Shown here piece after piece: positions 1-12,039 of a stretch of DNA of 64,000 nucleotides (within the stretch, counting starts at the first letter, position 1; every line of letters starts with the position of its first letter). Location: contig OX485809.1 in NCBI GenBank assembly GCA_950295325.1, forward strand, positions 19,670,144 through 19,734,143. Direction: 5' to 3'. The notes under the pieces were generated by a model. That model made no database searches. It was not told the DNA's origin and saw nothing but the letters and a program-made list of their open reading frames with translations. The position numbers and the translations under genes are program-made. The stretch is from Polytrichum commune (Eukaryota > Streptophyta > Polytrichopsida > Polytrichales > Polytrichaceae).

Positions 1-1458
1 GTTAGGGAATTACTCCGAGGCCGGTTAGGGAAATTCTTCACATACATGTTCATGATCAACGTTGAGACTTCCATAGTTGAGCTTTGGTCAAACTATAAAT
101 ACAAAAATAAGGAGCGGAGGTAAAAAGAAAAAAAAGGATGGCCGGGTGGCTAGCAAAGCACCCCATAAGCAAAGTATGTGATTAGAAACGAGAGGCCGTC
201 AAATTCGGAGGAGGCACCTAAGGTTGTAAGGACGGTGATTACCTTTCCTCCAAAGTGCCTTCGGATTTGAGATAATCAACAAGGGGAATCCACTCGAGAG
301 GTACCTAAGGCTATCAAGTGCAAAGCAAGCAAGAAGAGACAATCTAAGGGAGGCTAAGCCTTCTCCTCGCTATCATATCCCCTATCCTACTCCTCGTTAA
401 CCTAATGGTGATTCGGGTAATCAAAGGGGATTTCACTTAGGGATTTAGGCCAAGACCATGATTTGTGGAACAATCTAAGAGTAGCCAAGTCACGATCTTG
501 CCACCAAATTCCTTATGCCCCTATAGGGAATTTGGGAAGAGAAGAGGGATACTTTGGTAATTATATATATGCCGGCCATGACCAAGGATTGGAATGCCCT
601 TGGGAATATAGATGAGTATTAATCAAGCACCTTTGAATGTCTATGGGATTTATATGCCCTTATGGAATGAATAGGGATTCCATGACATCAAGGGAAGTAG
701 CTAATTAGTTAGCTTGAAGCTAGTGAGAGAGTCTACTTGCCTTGAAATAGAACTAAGGTAAGGAACCTCAAATGAATAATTGAGCAACGAGAGAGCTCTC
801 ATGAGTTGAAGTTAGTGAGAGAGTATGCTTGAAGACATAAATGAGAATAGTTCTGGGGGAATAGGAAGATTTTAATCATCCAAACCATGAAAGATATTGT
901 ATGTATGAACGATGTTCTCCCTAAAACACTTAACCTTGACATTAGGGTTTCGGGGAACATAAACTTAAAGACTTGGCCACTTTATCCTTAGAGATTTATA
1001 AAGGGTTTGTGATTAGAAAAAGGATTATGTTACTCAATCCATATAAGATGCAAGATCTAATAAAGGTTTAGGATCACCTAACCTTGACATTAGATTTCGG
1101 GGAACATAAACTTGCAATCTTAAGTCAACTACTCCTTGAAGAATAAAACGAGCACTGAAGCTATATGTTACAAAATACAAGACAGCGGAGAAAGTATAAA
1201 CACCTTCACAAGTATTGGAGTCTAAGATGGTCTAATTTTGGTGGGAGTAACTTCCATGTAAACCGGTTCAGCAGCGGGTTACACCGTCTAAGTTGCTGAG
1301 GGTTGAAGGTGACCTCGACAACCATCCGGCTGGGATCCACTCATCCCAGCTAGAAACACATTGCTGAACGGAATCCACCTTGCGACCGTATGCACCAGCA
1401 GGTCCAGAGCGTCACCTCCCCCTACAACTTTAGAATCCCCGGCAGCGGTGCCAAAATG
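1..1458 (-). mobile_element. Internal leader of LTR retrotransposon (minus strand, runs off window)
   Basis: This is the region directly inside the LTR at 1459-3537, beyond the primer binding site, so by polarity it is the 5' untranslated leader of a minus-strand element whose gag-pol would lie left of position 1. No open frame on the minus strand resembles gag, which fits a long leader. It contains an imperfect internal duplication: a CCTTGACATTAG...TTTCGGGGAACATAAACTT block occurs near 930-965 and again near 1080-1112. The assignment is an inference from the LTR and primer site, not from coding content. Confidence 0.55.
1433..1453 (-). promoter_or_regulatory. Primer binding site, tRNA-Asp type
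   Basis: On the minus strand, 5 nt after the LTR end, the sequence TGGCACCGCTGCCGGGGATT is complementary, with about two mismatches, to the 3' end of plant tRNA-Asp (…TCCCCGGCAACGGCGCCA). Athila and Tat-type Ty3/Gypsy elements use this class of primer. It fixes the element's orientation and marks 1459-3537 as the 5' LTR. Confidence 0.7.
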
Positions 1459-3537
1459 TGTGGGAGCACACGAACACCAAAAGTTTCCGGATAGGCGTTT
1501 TTCAATGCCTAATCCGGTCTGTCCGGATGATCCGAGTATCGTCCAAGGATTCTGTGAAGTGCAAGATGTCAGGGACGCATTTTTCCTGCTTGAAAGTCGA
1601 CCACCGGCCGGATTGGCTTTCCAGATCCGGATAGTCCTTTGGAAGTCCTTATTCCGGGACTTGCCTTCCGGAATGAACCTCTATAATTAAGTTTTACTCC
1701 TACATGCATCTTTCCTCAATACCTACCTACCTACTTCCTACCTCCATTGATGATTGGGTTCATCCGGTGAAGACGTCCCTATATGGTCATAATCCGGATT
1801 TCTCTCACAACCAGTCCGAATCGGCCTAATCTTTCCTGGCAGGTCACACAGAGAATCCGGATGGTTTCAGGAACTACAACGACAGAAAGGTTAAGATTCG
1901 ACCGGCGACCTGTTAATCCGGGATAACTGGGCGATCCGTGCCACTTTCCGGATTACCCCGCTCAGGGACTGTGAGACCTCTTCAGAAGGTCGGATGGCGT
2001 AAGTCCGGCACCTCCCGGATCTTACCCAGTCCTAACAACGGCTATCTCACATGGATGTTACCCAGGCATCCGGAATAATGAGGTTTCCCTCTCACTACAC
2101 GCCGGAAATGCTCTCCGGGCCGGAAACCTAACCGTTCCGGTTTCTCTCCTCCTTCCAACAGATCGGTCCGGCTACAACGAACTTAGGCTCTACTAAATCG
2201 GAGATAACTGGGCGATCCGTACCACTTTCCGGATTGCCCCGCCCGGGATCCGTGAGACCTCTTCAGAAGATCGGATGACGTAAGTCCGGCACCTCCCTGA
2301 TCTTACCCAGTCCTAACAACGGCTATCTCACATAGGCATTACCCAGACATCCGGAATAATGAGGTTTCCCTCCCACTACACTAAAAAAGGAGCCATAGTA
2401 CTGTAGTCGGATCCGATCCGGGTTTCCTTTCCTTTGTCCTATCCGTGCTTCCTACTCATTCATTCCCTTTAGATCTACAACATTCTCCTAACAGTCCGTG
2501 CACAAAACAAATCAGAATAAATGGAGAACTAGAGCTTTATTGAGTGAGAAGCGACAAAATACAACATCGGAGAAGAGAACCCTTTTCAAGCTCCTTATTC
2601 AGCCTTAAGTAGAGGCCATAATCCCTAACTACTGGCGGCGGCCCAGAAAACCCCAGGCAGCGGGAAATCCGGAAACGCGTCCTTCGCAGAATTTCCGGAT
2701 CTCGATCCGTTTTTTGCGCTGACAGAATTTGAATTTACAGTTTTGCCAAAAACTCAAAAGGGGGATTCCTAACCACTGCCTACCTAATTCTGAACTATCT
2801 ACAACTAATCTACCTAAGCCTAATCTAAGTGGTGCGATACTTCTTTGAAGCCGTCCCTTCCTTGGATTGACTCGCGGGCCTGCTGATGGCGGACGAGCCT
2901 CCCCTAGGGGTCAAAAGTCGTCGCTCCTGCAGCCTTGTAGATACCCTCCTCATGTTTGGGGAGGGGGCGACGTCTTCTTCGGAATCGTCTGCCGCGGCCG
3001 GATCCTCTCCCGATCCGTCACCCGATCCGGATCGCGTTGCACCGGAAGCATTATTCTCCTTCCGGAGTTCTATCTGCCAATCACTAAGGAATCCCAGCAA
3101 TCCAACTGCTGGCGACTCGAAAAACAGCTCACCACTCATTCTCTCGACAATGCCGCTCGCGCAAATGGCTCGGAGAAGGAGAGAAATCCCTTTAAGTACT
3201 CTCTCCCTCTTCCTCTAATGGTTCTGGGTCCGTAACCGCTTCCTCCGCAACCGCTCAGAGTCCGTTACAACCATCCGGGTTCCGGTGTAACTGTCTTCCG
3301 GTCCGGACGCTCCGGACCGGACCGTTTAAAAACGGTCCCCCAGGATTAAGTTCCGGTCCAACCAAAGTGTCCGTTCTAACCCTTTTAACGCGTAAGGCGG
3401 ATACTTAGAACCTTATTTCATAAAACAACTATCCTACCCGAGGAAACCCTACTTTGAGACCAATACCAGGGTATTATCCGGATATTAATCCGGTTAGGAA
3501 GCCAATCCGGACTTCCGTGGATTTTTGGGCTCCCACA
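1459..3537 (-). mobile_element. 5' LTR of a Ty3/Gypsy-type retrotransposon
   Basis: The segment begins TGTGGGAGC and ends GCTCCCACA, a perfect 9-bp terminal inverted repeat with canonical TG...CA ends, 2079 bp apart. A tRNA-Asp-like primer binding site follows on the minus strand. The LTR is rich in TCCGGA-type words and includes an internal 179-bp direct repeat. The ORFs inside it (for example 1361-1690 and 2825-3235 on both strands) look like chance frames. The other LTR is outside the window, so the target-site duplication cannot be checked. Athila/Tat affiliation rests only on LTR size and primer type. Confidence 0.75.
1922..2381. repeat. Tandem duplication inside the LTR (179 bp, period 281)
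   Basis: Positions 1922-2100 and 2203-2381 are near-identical (GATAACTGGGCGATCCGT...CACTACAC), with a period of exactly 281 bp at both ends of the unit. The duplicated block is embedded in the LTR, where enhancer or promoter sequence would lie. Confidence 0.85.
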
Positions 3538-6240
3538 ATGCTATACGTGTTGCATAATTTGACAATAGGAAGTGAGTCAACATGAACATTTGTGTTGTGC
3601 ATGCGTTGTGTTGCGAAATGGAGATGCACGAATAACGGCATGCAGCACATGAAATGTTCCTGTGTGCGTACGTGCTCACAAAGATTGCTTGTGCCAAAAC
3701 ACAGCACAGCAACCATTGGAGGTGGAAGAGGCCCGCATCGAAGAGGTGTGGTACTTTTGGGCCACCCCCTTTCGAGGGAGCCTAAAAGTATCACACAAGC
3801 CCTTCGGTGAAGGTGGCCTGCATTTGCAGGCGCCCAAGCCGAACCCGGATGATAGGTGTATAACGTGAGTAGTTAGATTTTTAAGGGAGATTAAATATGC
3901 GTCGTAGTACCTCCGGAGGTTAGGCCTTAGTTTTTTACTAGTGTGGCTTTAAACTCCACTAACCAATTTCATATCTAGTTCTAACCTTAACCTACAACCT
4001 ATTCTACGCGCAGACGCACCAGCCTTGAAACCAAGGCAATCCTAATTTGTGAATTGGGATAGTTCTGATACACCCAACCGGGTGTGACTCATACCACCCT
4101 AACTCAACGAACGGAATAACGACAATTTGATGGACCATTCAATTCTTCCTATTTCTTTATTTAGTTCTATTTAGTTTTCTAAGCGGGGGAACTTGGCCTA
4201 AGTCCCACCCTTCACACAAATTCCTTCTTAATTACTTACTTTTGTTTGCACGTCCTAACTTACTACATTAATATATTAGGCATCACCCCTTACCTCGGGT
4301 CTCTTGCCAACAAGGGTTTACGATTTATTTTGTATGTTTTGATTGTTAAATGTGTTTACACTGGATAGACCACGAAATGCAACTCAATGGGACCAGGGTG
4401 ACGGGCGACCTGTAGGTTCAACCTGTTGCGCAATCTTCATAAATTGGGGCCATTACTCCCAATCTATGGGGCCAACAACATAATAGTGGATTCGCGGGTC
4501 ATTAACCCCACCTTTCCACCAACAACATTCAGAATGGTCGTGTCGGTGATTAATCCGACTTACCACACACGAAACTTGCTAATAAATGAAGCTACTACCA
4601 CAAAACATACCAAGGGCCCCGAAAACAATGGAATTGGGTACTCCCTTGGCGGTCAAGTGGTCAAGCCACTTGACCTTACGAGATAGGTGAGTGGGTTTAG
4701 AGATGCGTACCTTAGCCGTGCTCCCTCCAATCCTAAATGGAAGGCTTAAGGTTAGTTAATTTACCTCAATTTTCCTCGGTTGATTTGGGCTTGATGTAGG
4801 CCGAGCCGCTATCTCCTTCCTTACTCCACTTTCCGAGCGTCGACCTTGCCTCCTTCTTTGTAACTAGTTTGGTAGTAAGCGTACCTTAGTTAACAATTAA
4901 AATATAAAGTGTTATTCTGCCCTGTAATTTAATCCTAAGCATAATATTTATACTTAGTGCACCAAATTATCTTTCCAATGATCTAAAAATCACTCTAATC
5001 GGATAAGAAATGCAAAAGTTATGAGGGTTGGAAGTGTGAGGTCGATTCAACCGACCCTTCCAACCCACCTATCTACCTTCTAACTTCAAAAATTCATAGC
5101 ACATTCCTTACTACTTGGATCTAGGCTTTCCTTATACCATTGGAAAGCTATGAACAAGCTCTAACTAGAAAAATTATGACATCAGCAGGTTAAGCTAATA
5201 GAAATTCAGCGGACTCCTTGTAACACAGCAGTCAATCAAGAAGGCTTGAACTATGTATCTCGCCTTCAACAATTCATATCTAATTCAAATCTTAGTCAAA
5301 TCAAACGTTCTATATGACCCTGTGGAGATATTAAAAAGATGTATTTGATAAAAATATGTGATTAGAAAGGTAAGCCGAAGTGAACCCAGCAGGTCCTCTG
5401 TAATGCAGCAGTCAACCAAAAGTTCTCAAACTATGTGTCCCGTCTTGCACAATTCATATCTAAGCCTTCAGGGCATTGGCAGATGAGGTCTATAATGCCT
5501 CTACTCAAAACTCTACCATCCAACCTACCTCTACAAAAGAAGAAATAATTTTGTTGGTGTGTTAATAAACACACAACCTAACTAGGAGAGAGAGAGTAGA
5601 GGAGGTTCTCAAGCCTTTCTTTTAGACCATTGAGAATACATGCTAAAGGATTTTTTCCTAACTACATTGAAGCAGGGCTTCGCCCAAAAACTAGAGAAAG
5701 AGAGAGAGCTACAAGGTGGAAGGAGGGGTTTTTAAACCCTCTCACAAAAGGGTTGGACCCCTCCTCCACCGGATCCATTTTTCAAACCCTTTCCCGAAAT
5801 TTTGGCTCGGGGGTTTTCCCGGTTGAGGTTGCCACCCTCTCGCCGAGGTGGCTCCGACGGGGAACCTAGAAATCTTTCTAATTTTTCCGCCATCGAGTTG
5901 GCAAGGGGGCAAGTGGGCAAGTAGTCCCCTTGCTCTCTTTCTTTTTTGTCTTCAAAAGTCTTCAAGCCGATTTTATCTTCTAACGTAAAACACCTCCAAT
6001 AGTCTTGTGTGCCTCACACTAACTAATAAACTAACACTTGCTTAGCTAGCATTTACTAACATTTGCTTAATAGCTAGCATCTACTAATATTTGCTTAGCT
6101 AGTTGTTTTTACTAGCTAGCATATTTTTTCTACTTTGCTATCTTCTAGCACTACTTAGTTTCATTTTGACCTTCTTTCTTCTAGGCTAAATGCTAAATGA
6201 ACTAATTTTTCCTAAATTCCCTATCAATTCTAACTTTTAA
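3538..6240. other. Degenerate repeat-like DNA without a recognisable gene
   Basis: I find no supported coding region here. An imperfect duplication of about 110 bp is visible at roughly 5173-5285 and 5356-5463, sharing CAGCAG, GCAGTCAA and CACAATTCATATCTAA-type words. The style (long, moderately GC-balanced, no ORFs) resembles a retrotransposon untranslated region into which the upstream element inserted. The small frame at 4426-4686 matches nothing I know. Confidence 0.4.
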
Positions 6241-6260
6241 TGCTAACATTCTAACTAAAA

Positions 6261-7816
6261 GTGATCCCGCGGAGTGGTGGACCATTCAAAGGGTTCACAA
6301 GAGGCACTGGAAGAAAGCAAGGAATGCTCATCGTACGGGAGAGCAGGCGATGCAAGCTCGCATGGCAGACGCACATGACGCAGTGTTGGACGCGACGAAT
6401 GACAGAAGCCGCAGAATGGAGGCTATGGGAGGCGCAAACGATGCGATAATGGCGAAGCTCATGTCACTCGAGCAGCTCATGGCAACATTGCAGAACGACA
6501 TGTCATGGGTGAGGGAGGACCTAGGGCTCGTGCACGGGGTAATGGAAAAGATAGCAGAGCATGTCAGTTCGTCGAGGAACAACGCACCCAATGCTGATGA
6601 TGCGCGGGAACGAGGGCCATTGGAGGCGACGACATGGTGCACATGGATAGGGGAGGGCAACCCAACAGAACATGCAGATGTGAAAACAATGAACAGCGAC
6701 AAAGAAAAAAAATGCACGCACGGCAAGAAGAGGCAAACCCCGTGCATGCAGGGTACGCCGCAGCCACATCCATCATGCAGACGCAACATCCAGAGATGGA
6801 GGAGGGGACACACATAAACATTGCAAGCTTGGCGGACGATGGCGGCACAGGCGATTGGTACAATGAACAGAACACATCGCCCGGAATGTGGTCGCTACCA
6901 GGGAAGCAAAGAAGAACAAACGACGCAGAGGAGGTTGCAGAGGAGGAGACGCAGCACATGGACATGGCAGCTGACTGCACGCAGGCAAGATCACCGGAGG
7001 CAGCTCTGTCATTATGGGCAGAGTTTGCAAGTGCAGTGAGGCAACTGCCTCCAACCGTCGGCGACGGAGACGATGGGTGGGTGCAAGCCAGGAGAGGAAA
7101 AAACATTTGCACCGACATTGAAGCAATCACAGGACCGCAGACAAGGAACGCTGGAGCAACGGAACATGGAACTCTAAATTTAAATTTACCGCCGAGGAGG
7201 CCCACAAGGGCAGACGCAATGCGGGGGACGGGAGGGGGTGTAGGGAACAATGAGAGTGTTGCGAACATCGCTGGCACCAGCAGGGGATCGGGAAGAGGGA
7301 CGGGACGAGGCATTGGACGCGTAAGGAGGCCACCAACAGTGGATCCACGGTACCACTCACTGGCAAGCATTCGGACATAAATCCCCCGCCGCACGTGTCC
7401 ATTGGTATGTAACTGTGTTCACGTGGATGGCCAATGAAAGATTTGATTGTTTAGGTTGTTGCTAAATAAATGTATGGACGTAATGGATGCAGGAGTTGGT
7501 GCGATGCGGGGCGCAATGCTGGGTGTTGTATCCGGGTTGCGGAAGAAGACCTGTGGCGGAAGGCGTAGCAGGAAGTGCACCGACAGCAGCGGACAATGGG
7601 GGAAGCATAGCGCAAACCCTGTTAATGGAATTGTGTGAGGATGGGAAACAATTGGTGAGGGTCACGAAGGTGCACAAGAAGAACGTTCAACTCATGTACC
7701 CAGAATTGGAGGAAGGCTTGCAGCACCTGGACGAGTACACAACTCCGCCTGCACCAAATAACACATGGGTGACGTGGTCGACACGGTACCTCGTGGAGAA
7801 GACAACCGACACATGA
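6261..7816 (+). CDS. Unrecognised spliced ORF, possibly transposon-associated, frame-interrupted
   Basis: Frame 2 is open from before 6261 (…SDPAEWW…, after a plausible acceptor ending AAAAG) through a coiled-coil-like Met/Ala/Glu-rich stretch to an A8 run at 6705-6712. There the sense continues in another frame (…NPVHAGYAAATS… to …RGTGRGIGR), suggesting a frameshift, a slippage site or a hidden intron. A GTAAGG donor at 7321 and a GATGCAG acceptor ending at 7492 join in phase 0 to a second exon, 7493-7816, ending …WVTWSTRYLVEKTTDT. The C-terminal part (VAEG…, G-rich spacer, …WVTWSTRYL) faintly resembles C-terminal domains of plant CACTA/En-Spm-related ORFs, but I cannot name the family. Base composition is GC-richer than the flanks. 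A mutated transposon gene is the likeliest reading. Confidence 0.4.
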
Positions 7817-8221
7817 TAGACAGAAACATGGCCACATCGAAGCATAAGGCAGGGAGGGAAGGGCAGAGGGGAATGAACAATGGAAGAACACAATAGTGAA
7901 GGCATGCTTGATGTATTGCAAATAGACGCATGCAAGCGTGCTGGAAGTCTACGGGCGCAGACGTTTTGCGGTGGCATGTGTGTTTGTTGTAGCACACAAA
8001 CCATCGTTGCCACGAGCGCCAGCGAATTTACAAGTTTCTTGAATTCCGATGCTTATTGTAAATATTCGATATATAATTATATTGTGCATACTGTACCTAA
8101 ACATGCAATACACACATGGTTTTGCAATGGTAATGCTATTTGCAGTTTGTATACGGTGAATGTTGGAATATAACATTTATAAGAAATATTTGTATTCCGT
8201 GTGCACATACGAATACGGTCT

Positions 8222-8575
8222 GGGAAAACCTCGGGGGGGGGGTAGTCATTGGTTGGAGTAGCAATATACATGCGAACAAATGATAGGGTATTTTAAAAAC
8301 ATGGGGGCTAAAAATTATAAATGGACTTAAGAGTAATATAGGGTGTCAAAAATGGCACTGGACATCTTTAAAGTACTATAGGGTATGGAATAATAGGTAA
8401 TTTGGAATTATAAGTAATGCAAGCCATTTTTTTATTAACCCAAAGTAGAAATTTACATAATGATAGCATGTGAAAAAAAGAAGAGAATTGAAAGTAATAC
8501 CCCCCTATAAAATAGTGGTTGTTCGCATCTATATCCTTAACTTTTTAACACACTGCCCCCCCCGAGGGAAAAACC
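8222..8575. mobile_element. MITE-like element with G-tract terminal inverted repeats
   Basis: The left end (GGGAAAACCTCGGGGGGGGG, then …ATATACATGCGAACAA) is the inverted complement, with mismatches, of the right end (…TTGTTCGCATCTATAT…, then GCCCCCCCCGAGGGAAAAACC). The arms extend about 60 bp each and enclose about 235 bp of AT-rich DNA with no ORF. A related, longer element lies at 17989-18768. No convincing target-site duplication was found. Confidence 0.6.
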
Positions 8576-9499
8576 ACTGTACAATGACGCAGGTGAATAC
8601 ACGTATAAAGCTTGACATCAGGATATACTCCGTACATACGACAACCAACATAACAGCGCATGCTCGCTGACATACGAATACTAAACGCGTATATATGGGG
8701 AGGTCACTTCATTGTCAAGTTGACACCACGTGCGGACAAAGTTTGCTACCCCTATATTACATGTCATATATAATTTTAAAATTTATGATATTTTTTCTAC
8801 ATATACATAACCATTGATAGTATCTTTTGTATATTTTTTTGAAATTTTTAGTTATCTTTATTTTTTAGTAATTGTTTTAGTTCAATTCTGTGTCATTCTA
8901 GTTAGAAATGGTATGTTTTATGAAAAAAACAAATCATCAAATTTAGTTACCACTTTTTATTATGTCATAGGTACTGTGTATATCTACTCATGAAAAAAAA
9001 TTGATAAAATTTTGACCCATTTTGGTGGTGCAACTTACCAAAAGAAGATTTTTTTTGGTCGCACATGGTGTTCAACTTGACAATGGAGTGATCTACCCGT
9101 GCGCGTATAAAGTATGCATGCACATGCAATAAATGCGGGGGGTCAACTGTGGTTCTTAAATACACGACACACTTGCAACACTCTGTGGACCAAAAAATTT
9201 GAACACAGTTTGGGCACCATGTTTGCTAATAATAGCACGGTTCCAGGATGACACCGAGTCCACAGATGTTGGCAACACCTGCGCACGATCCGACATGTGA
9301 GCTGCATTGTGCACAGTGTCAGTGTACTGTGTATTTTTGTGTGTAAATGGACCATGTTTCCTTGTAGTGCTTGCTATAGTCACATATGCATGTCCGCCCT
9401 GTGTAAGTTTCAAGCATAGATCGTAGTTCATAGCAAGGTTGTATAAAACAAGAGACCAACAAGATATTTCATTCTAATACCAATAGGGTTCGGGTATTA
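8576..9499. other. AT-rich intergenic DNA
   Basis: No gene, RNA or recognisable element is visible; A/T runs and short chance ORFs on both strands only. Confidence 0.5.
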
Positions 9500-9940
9500 G
9501 AGGAGTGTGTTTTATTTTATTGTTGGCGTTGTCTGTAGGACAGAGACTATGCATCAATTTCTATGTTTCAGGAGTAGGTATTTTGACCACTTTGCTTTCA
9601 CACTTGGACGTTACTTGTTCCTGTTGTTTGTGGTCTAGTTTATTTAACATGGATGGTGAAAGCTTGCATGTCTTGGACAACTAACCAACTAATTCAATGA
9701 TTGGTGAACTAGTTGCCTTTCGTAACTTTAGTTGTTCGCGATTCGACCTGCCGAAAAATGTAGTTAACTATATATAGTTGTTCCCTAGAATGTATTGAAA
9801 AAAAATCTTATTGACTATAGTGGGTTATAGGTATAGTGAATAGCCATGGACTGGCATGAGCAAAGTGTACATCTACAATTGTGGTTTTTCATAGGAAAGG
9901 ACAGAGCCTCGCGGTTCTATTGTTTTCTTGTTTTACTACA
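9500..9940 (+). repeat. Diverged copy of the 11.5-12.4 kb repeat
   Basis: Shares blocks with 11497-12370 in the same order: CTGTAGGACAGAGACTATGC and CACACTTGGACGTTACTTGT near 9530-9625, then ATAGCCATGG...GGCATGAGCAAAG and CAAAGGACAGAGCC-type words near 9840-9915. The 11.5-12.4 kb locus has each block duplicated; here each occurs once. Confidence 0.7.
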
Positions 9941-10099
9941 ATTTGGTTCTATACACCATGCAAGAACCTTCACACCCAGGTGAGAACTAGCCTACAGCTA
10001 GTATGGTATTAGGATGGTCTTGACCCAAATACTAACTCAAGGATACAAAGGTACTCGTAAATCGCTCTTGTGATGCGAACAACCCTTTTTGGCCATCCA

Positions 10100-10289
10100 C
10101 ATTTCAAAATCAACACATCCACTTTTTGGTGCATGGTCACTTTTCTTGGTCCACGTTCGGGTTACACCTAGTCAGGGGCCCAAGGGCTTTAAGAATGCAG
10201 TTTTTAGAAACCAAACCATGAAAGTGTGACTGTGGGAAAATGCCATCTGACATGGGACCAACTTCATGGTCCATGATGTAAACAACCCA
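10100..10289. mobile_element. Partial Tourist-like MITE (right end)
   Basis: The end CTTCATGGTCCATGATGTAA followed by ACAACCCA and TAA matches the right ends of the fuller elements at 20215-20781 and 44454-45047. The inner part (AAAATCAACACATCCACTTT, then CTTGGTCCACGTTCGG and ACACCTAGT) also matches the 20.2-kb copy. The left terminus is not recognisable, so this copy is truncated. Confidence 0.6.
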
Positions 10290-10309
10290 TAAGGAAGCAC
10301 ACTGAAATA

Positions 10310-10460
10310 GTCTCATCCGGTGATCGGGGAGATTTTTGGGCATAATCAGTTGAGATCCTAATGCTTGCAAGTCCAACCGGTTACATGTTGACATCCTCCG
10401 GTTCCCCTTTATTAGATTGAGGTATATTCTATAGATTCCTCTAAAACAATCAGTAAATTT
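10310..10460 (+). mobile_element. 3' end fragment of a LINE-type retroelement
   Basis: A GGGGAGATTTTTGGGCATAA...AGTCCAACCGGTTACATG block here is repeated at about 53057-53120 and, inverted and diverged, at about 62060-62170. The 53-kb copy directly follows a LINE-like zinc-finger and endonuclease region, so this is taken as the same element's terminal part. The following AGGTATATTCTATAGATTCC block also matches the 62-kb copy (inverted). Confidence 0.45.
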
Positions 10461-11490
10461 CATGTAGTCTTGAACTACTTCCACCGGTTATTTCTCAAAC
10501 TCAACCGGTTCATCTGTAACTAACTGCCGATCATTGGTGTCATCTAAGGTAGAAATACCATAACCCGTTAACCACCCTCTCGTTGTGCACTCGACTGCCG
10601 TCATAATGGTGAAGTGCCATTTTTTAAACCAATCATGGCTCAGCAACAACTTCAATGCGTGTACACTTAGTGCCGCCAATGGGAGTCAAGAATTAATGTT
10701 CTCATGAGGTAACTGATGTAGGCAATGTTATGTATGGAAATGCAGATTACCGTGTTCGGCGTAGGGAGAATCTAGTGAACGAGTAGTGGGTTGGACCAAC
10801 TTTCCACTTTGAAAAATTGTAGCATTTTGTGTATAGGGCAGAAAAATATGAAACAACTTGCATTCTTCATGAATCCTTCTCATCTATCTTGGAAAAATTA
10901 TCTCATGATTGTGAGACCAGATCTTCAATGCGAATCACCTCATTTTCACGGGTTATGGTATTTCTACCTTACCTCAGAGTGTGCAGAAAAGGATTTTATT
11001 TAATTTTATCACATACCTCGAGACCTTGGGAACCGAGGTTTTGTCTTGGCAGGTCATGTGAAGCTGCCATTAAGTTATGCTTCCGCAATGCTGATGCTAG
11101 CTTACATATTGGCAATTTAAAGAAGTAAGCCAATTACCGTGTGATCTTCTGACCTAGAAATCTCTCCTTTAGTTTCTTCGGAACCACACCACCTGATGAG
11201 AGTCATCACAGACTGCGAATACTAAATCCGTAACTTAGTCATTCATACAAAAGAAACAAGGAAATGCAAGCGCTGTCGGAGGCCAAGTGCTCTTCTTCTA
11301 AGGGCCGCTTCACACTATGGCCGTCCAAGTCGAGAGGCCGTGGGATTGAATGGCCTAGCTTTGTTGAGAGTCCCAAGAAATGGGCTGAAAATAGATAGCC
11401 AATAAAATACAAGAATTGGAGCCTTCGGCTAGGCATAGTGTGAAGCTTCCAAAGGCCAAGCCCAAAGTCCAAAGGAAGAAGGAGCATCCC
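10461..11490. other. No recognisable gene
   Basis: Short frames at 10791-11003 and 10829-11128 match nothing I know and lack splice or coding support. GC content is average. Confidence 0.4.
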
Positions 11491-11496
11491 ACTTTA

Positions 11497-11890
11497 TTGG
11501 CTATGTCTGTAGGACAGAGGCTATGCATCAACTTCTTCATTTCAAGAGCAAATTTCCTAACCACTTTGCGTTCACACTTGGACGTTACTTGTTCTTGTTA
11601 TTTTTGGTCCACTTTATTTAATGTGGATGTTAACTATAATTATATATGTAAATGTGTGTATATATACATATATAGAACTATAATTGCTCCCTAAAATGCA
11701 TTGAAAGAAATCTAGTTAACTATAGTTATTTCGGCAGTTCTTGATTATTTATTGGCTCTGTCTATAGGACAGAGACTATGCATCAACTTCTTCGTTTCAA
11801 GAGCAAATTTCCTAACCACTTTGTGTTCACACTTGGACGTTACTTGTTCTTGTTATTTTTTATCCACCTTATGTAATGTGGATGTTAACT

Positions 11891-11930
<40 letters not shown>

Positions 11931-12010
11931 AGTGCTCCCTAAAATGCATTGAAAGAAATCTAGTTAACTATAGCTATTTCGGCAGTTCTTGATTGTTTAT
12001 TTTAAAATTT
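11497..12010 (+). repeat. Tandem duplication, period about 255 bp, with TA microsatellite
   Basis: Two units start TTGGCTATGTCTGTAGGACA (about 11497) and TTGGCTCTGTCTATAGGACA (about 11752) and stay similar to CGGCAGTTCTTGATT at the end of each. The second contains a TA dinucleotide run at about 11896-11929 where the first has a shorter imperfect TA stretch. The derived frames at 11416-11694 and 11752-11952 are repeat translations, not genes. Confidence 0.85.
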
Positions 12011-12039
12011 TCGGGTGATAAATGAGTAGCTTCAATCCT

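Noticed and set aside
1433-1460. Possible tRNA gene end (GAATCCCCGGCAGCGGTGCCA)
   Set aside because: Only the acceptor/T-arm end is present and it abuts an LTR, so it is a primer binding site rather than a tRNA gene.
6564-7394. 276-residue minus-strand ORF
   Set aside because: Antisense shadow of the plus-strand spliced ORF at 6261-7816; Cys/Pro/Leu-rich text without a domain.
11896-11929. TA run as candidate origin or regulatory element
   Set aside because: Simple dinucleotide microsatellite expanded inside one unit of a tandem repeat.
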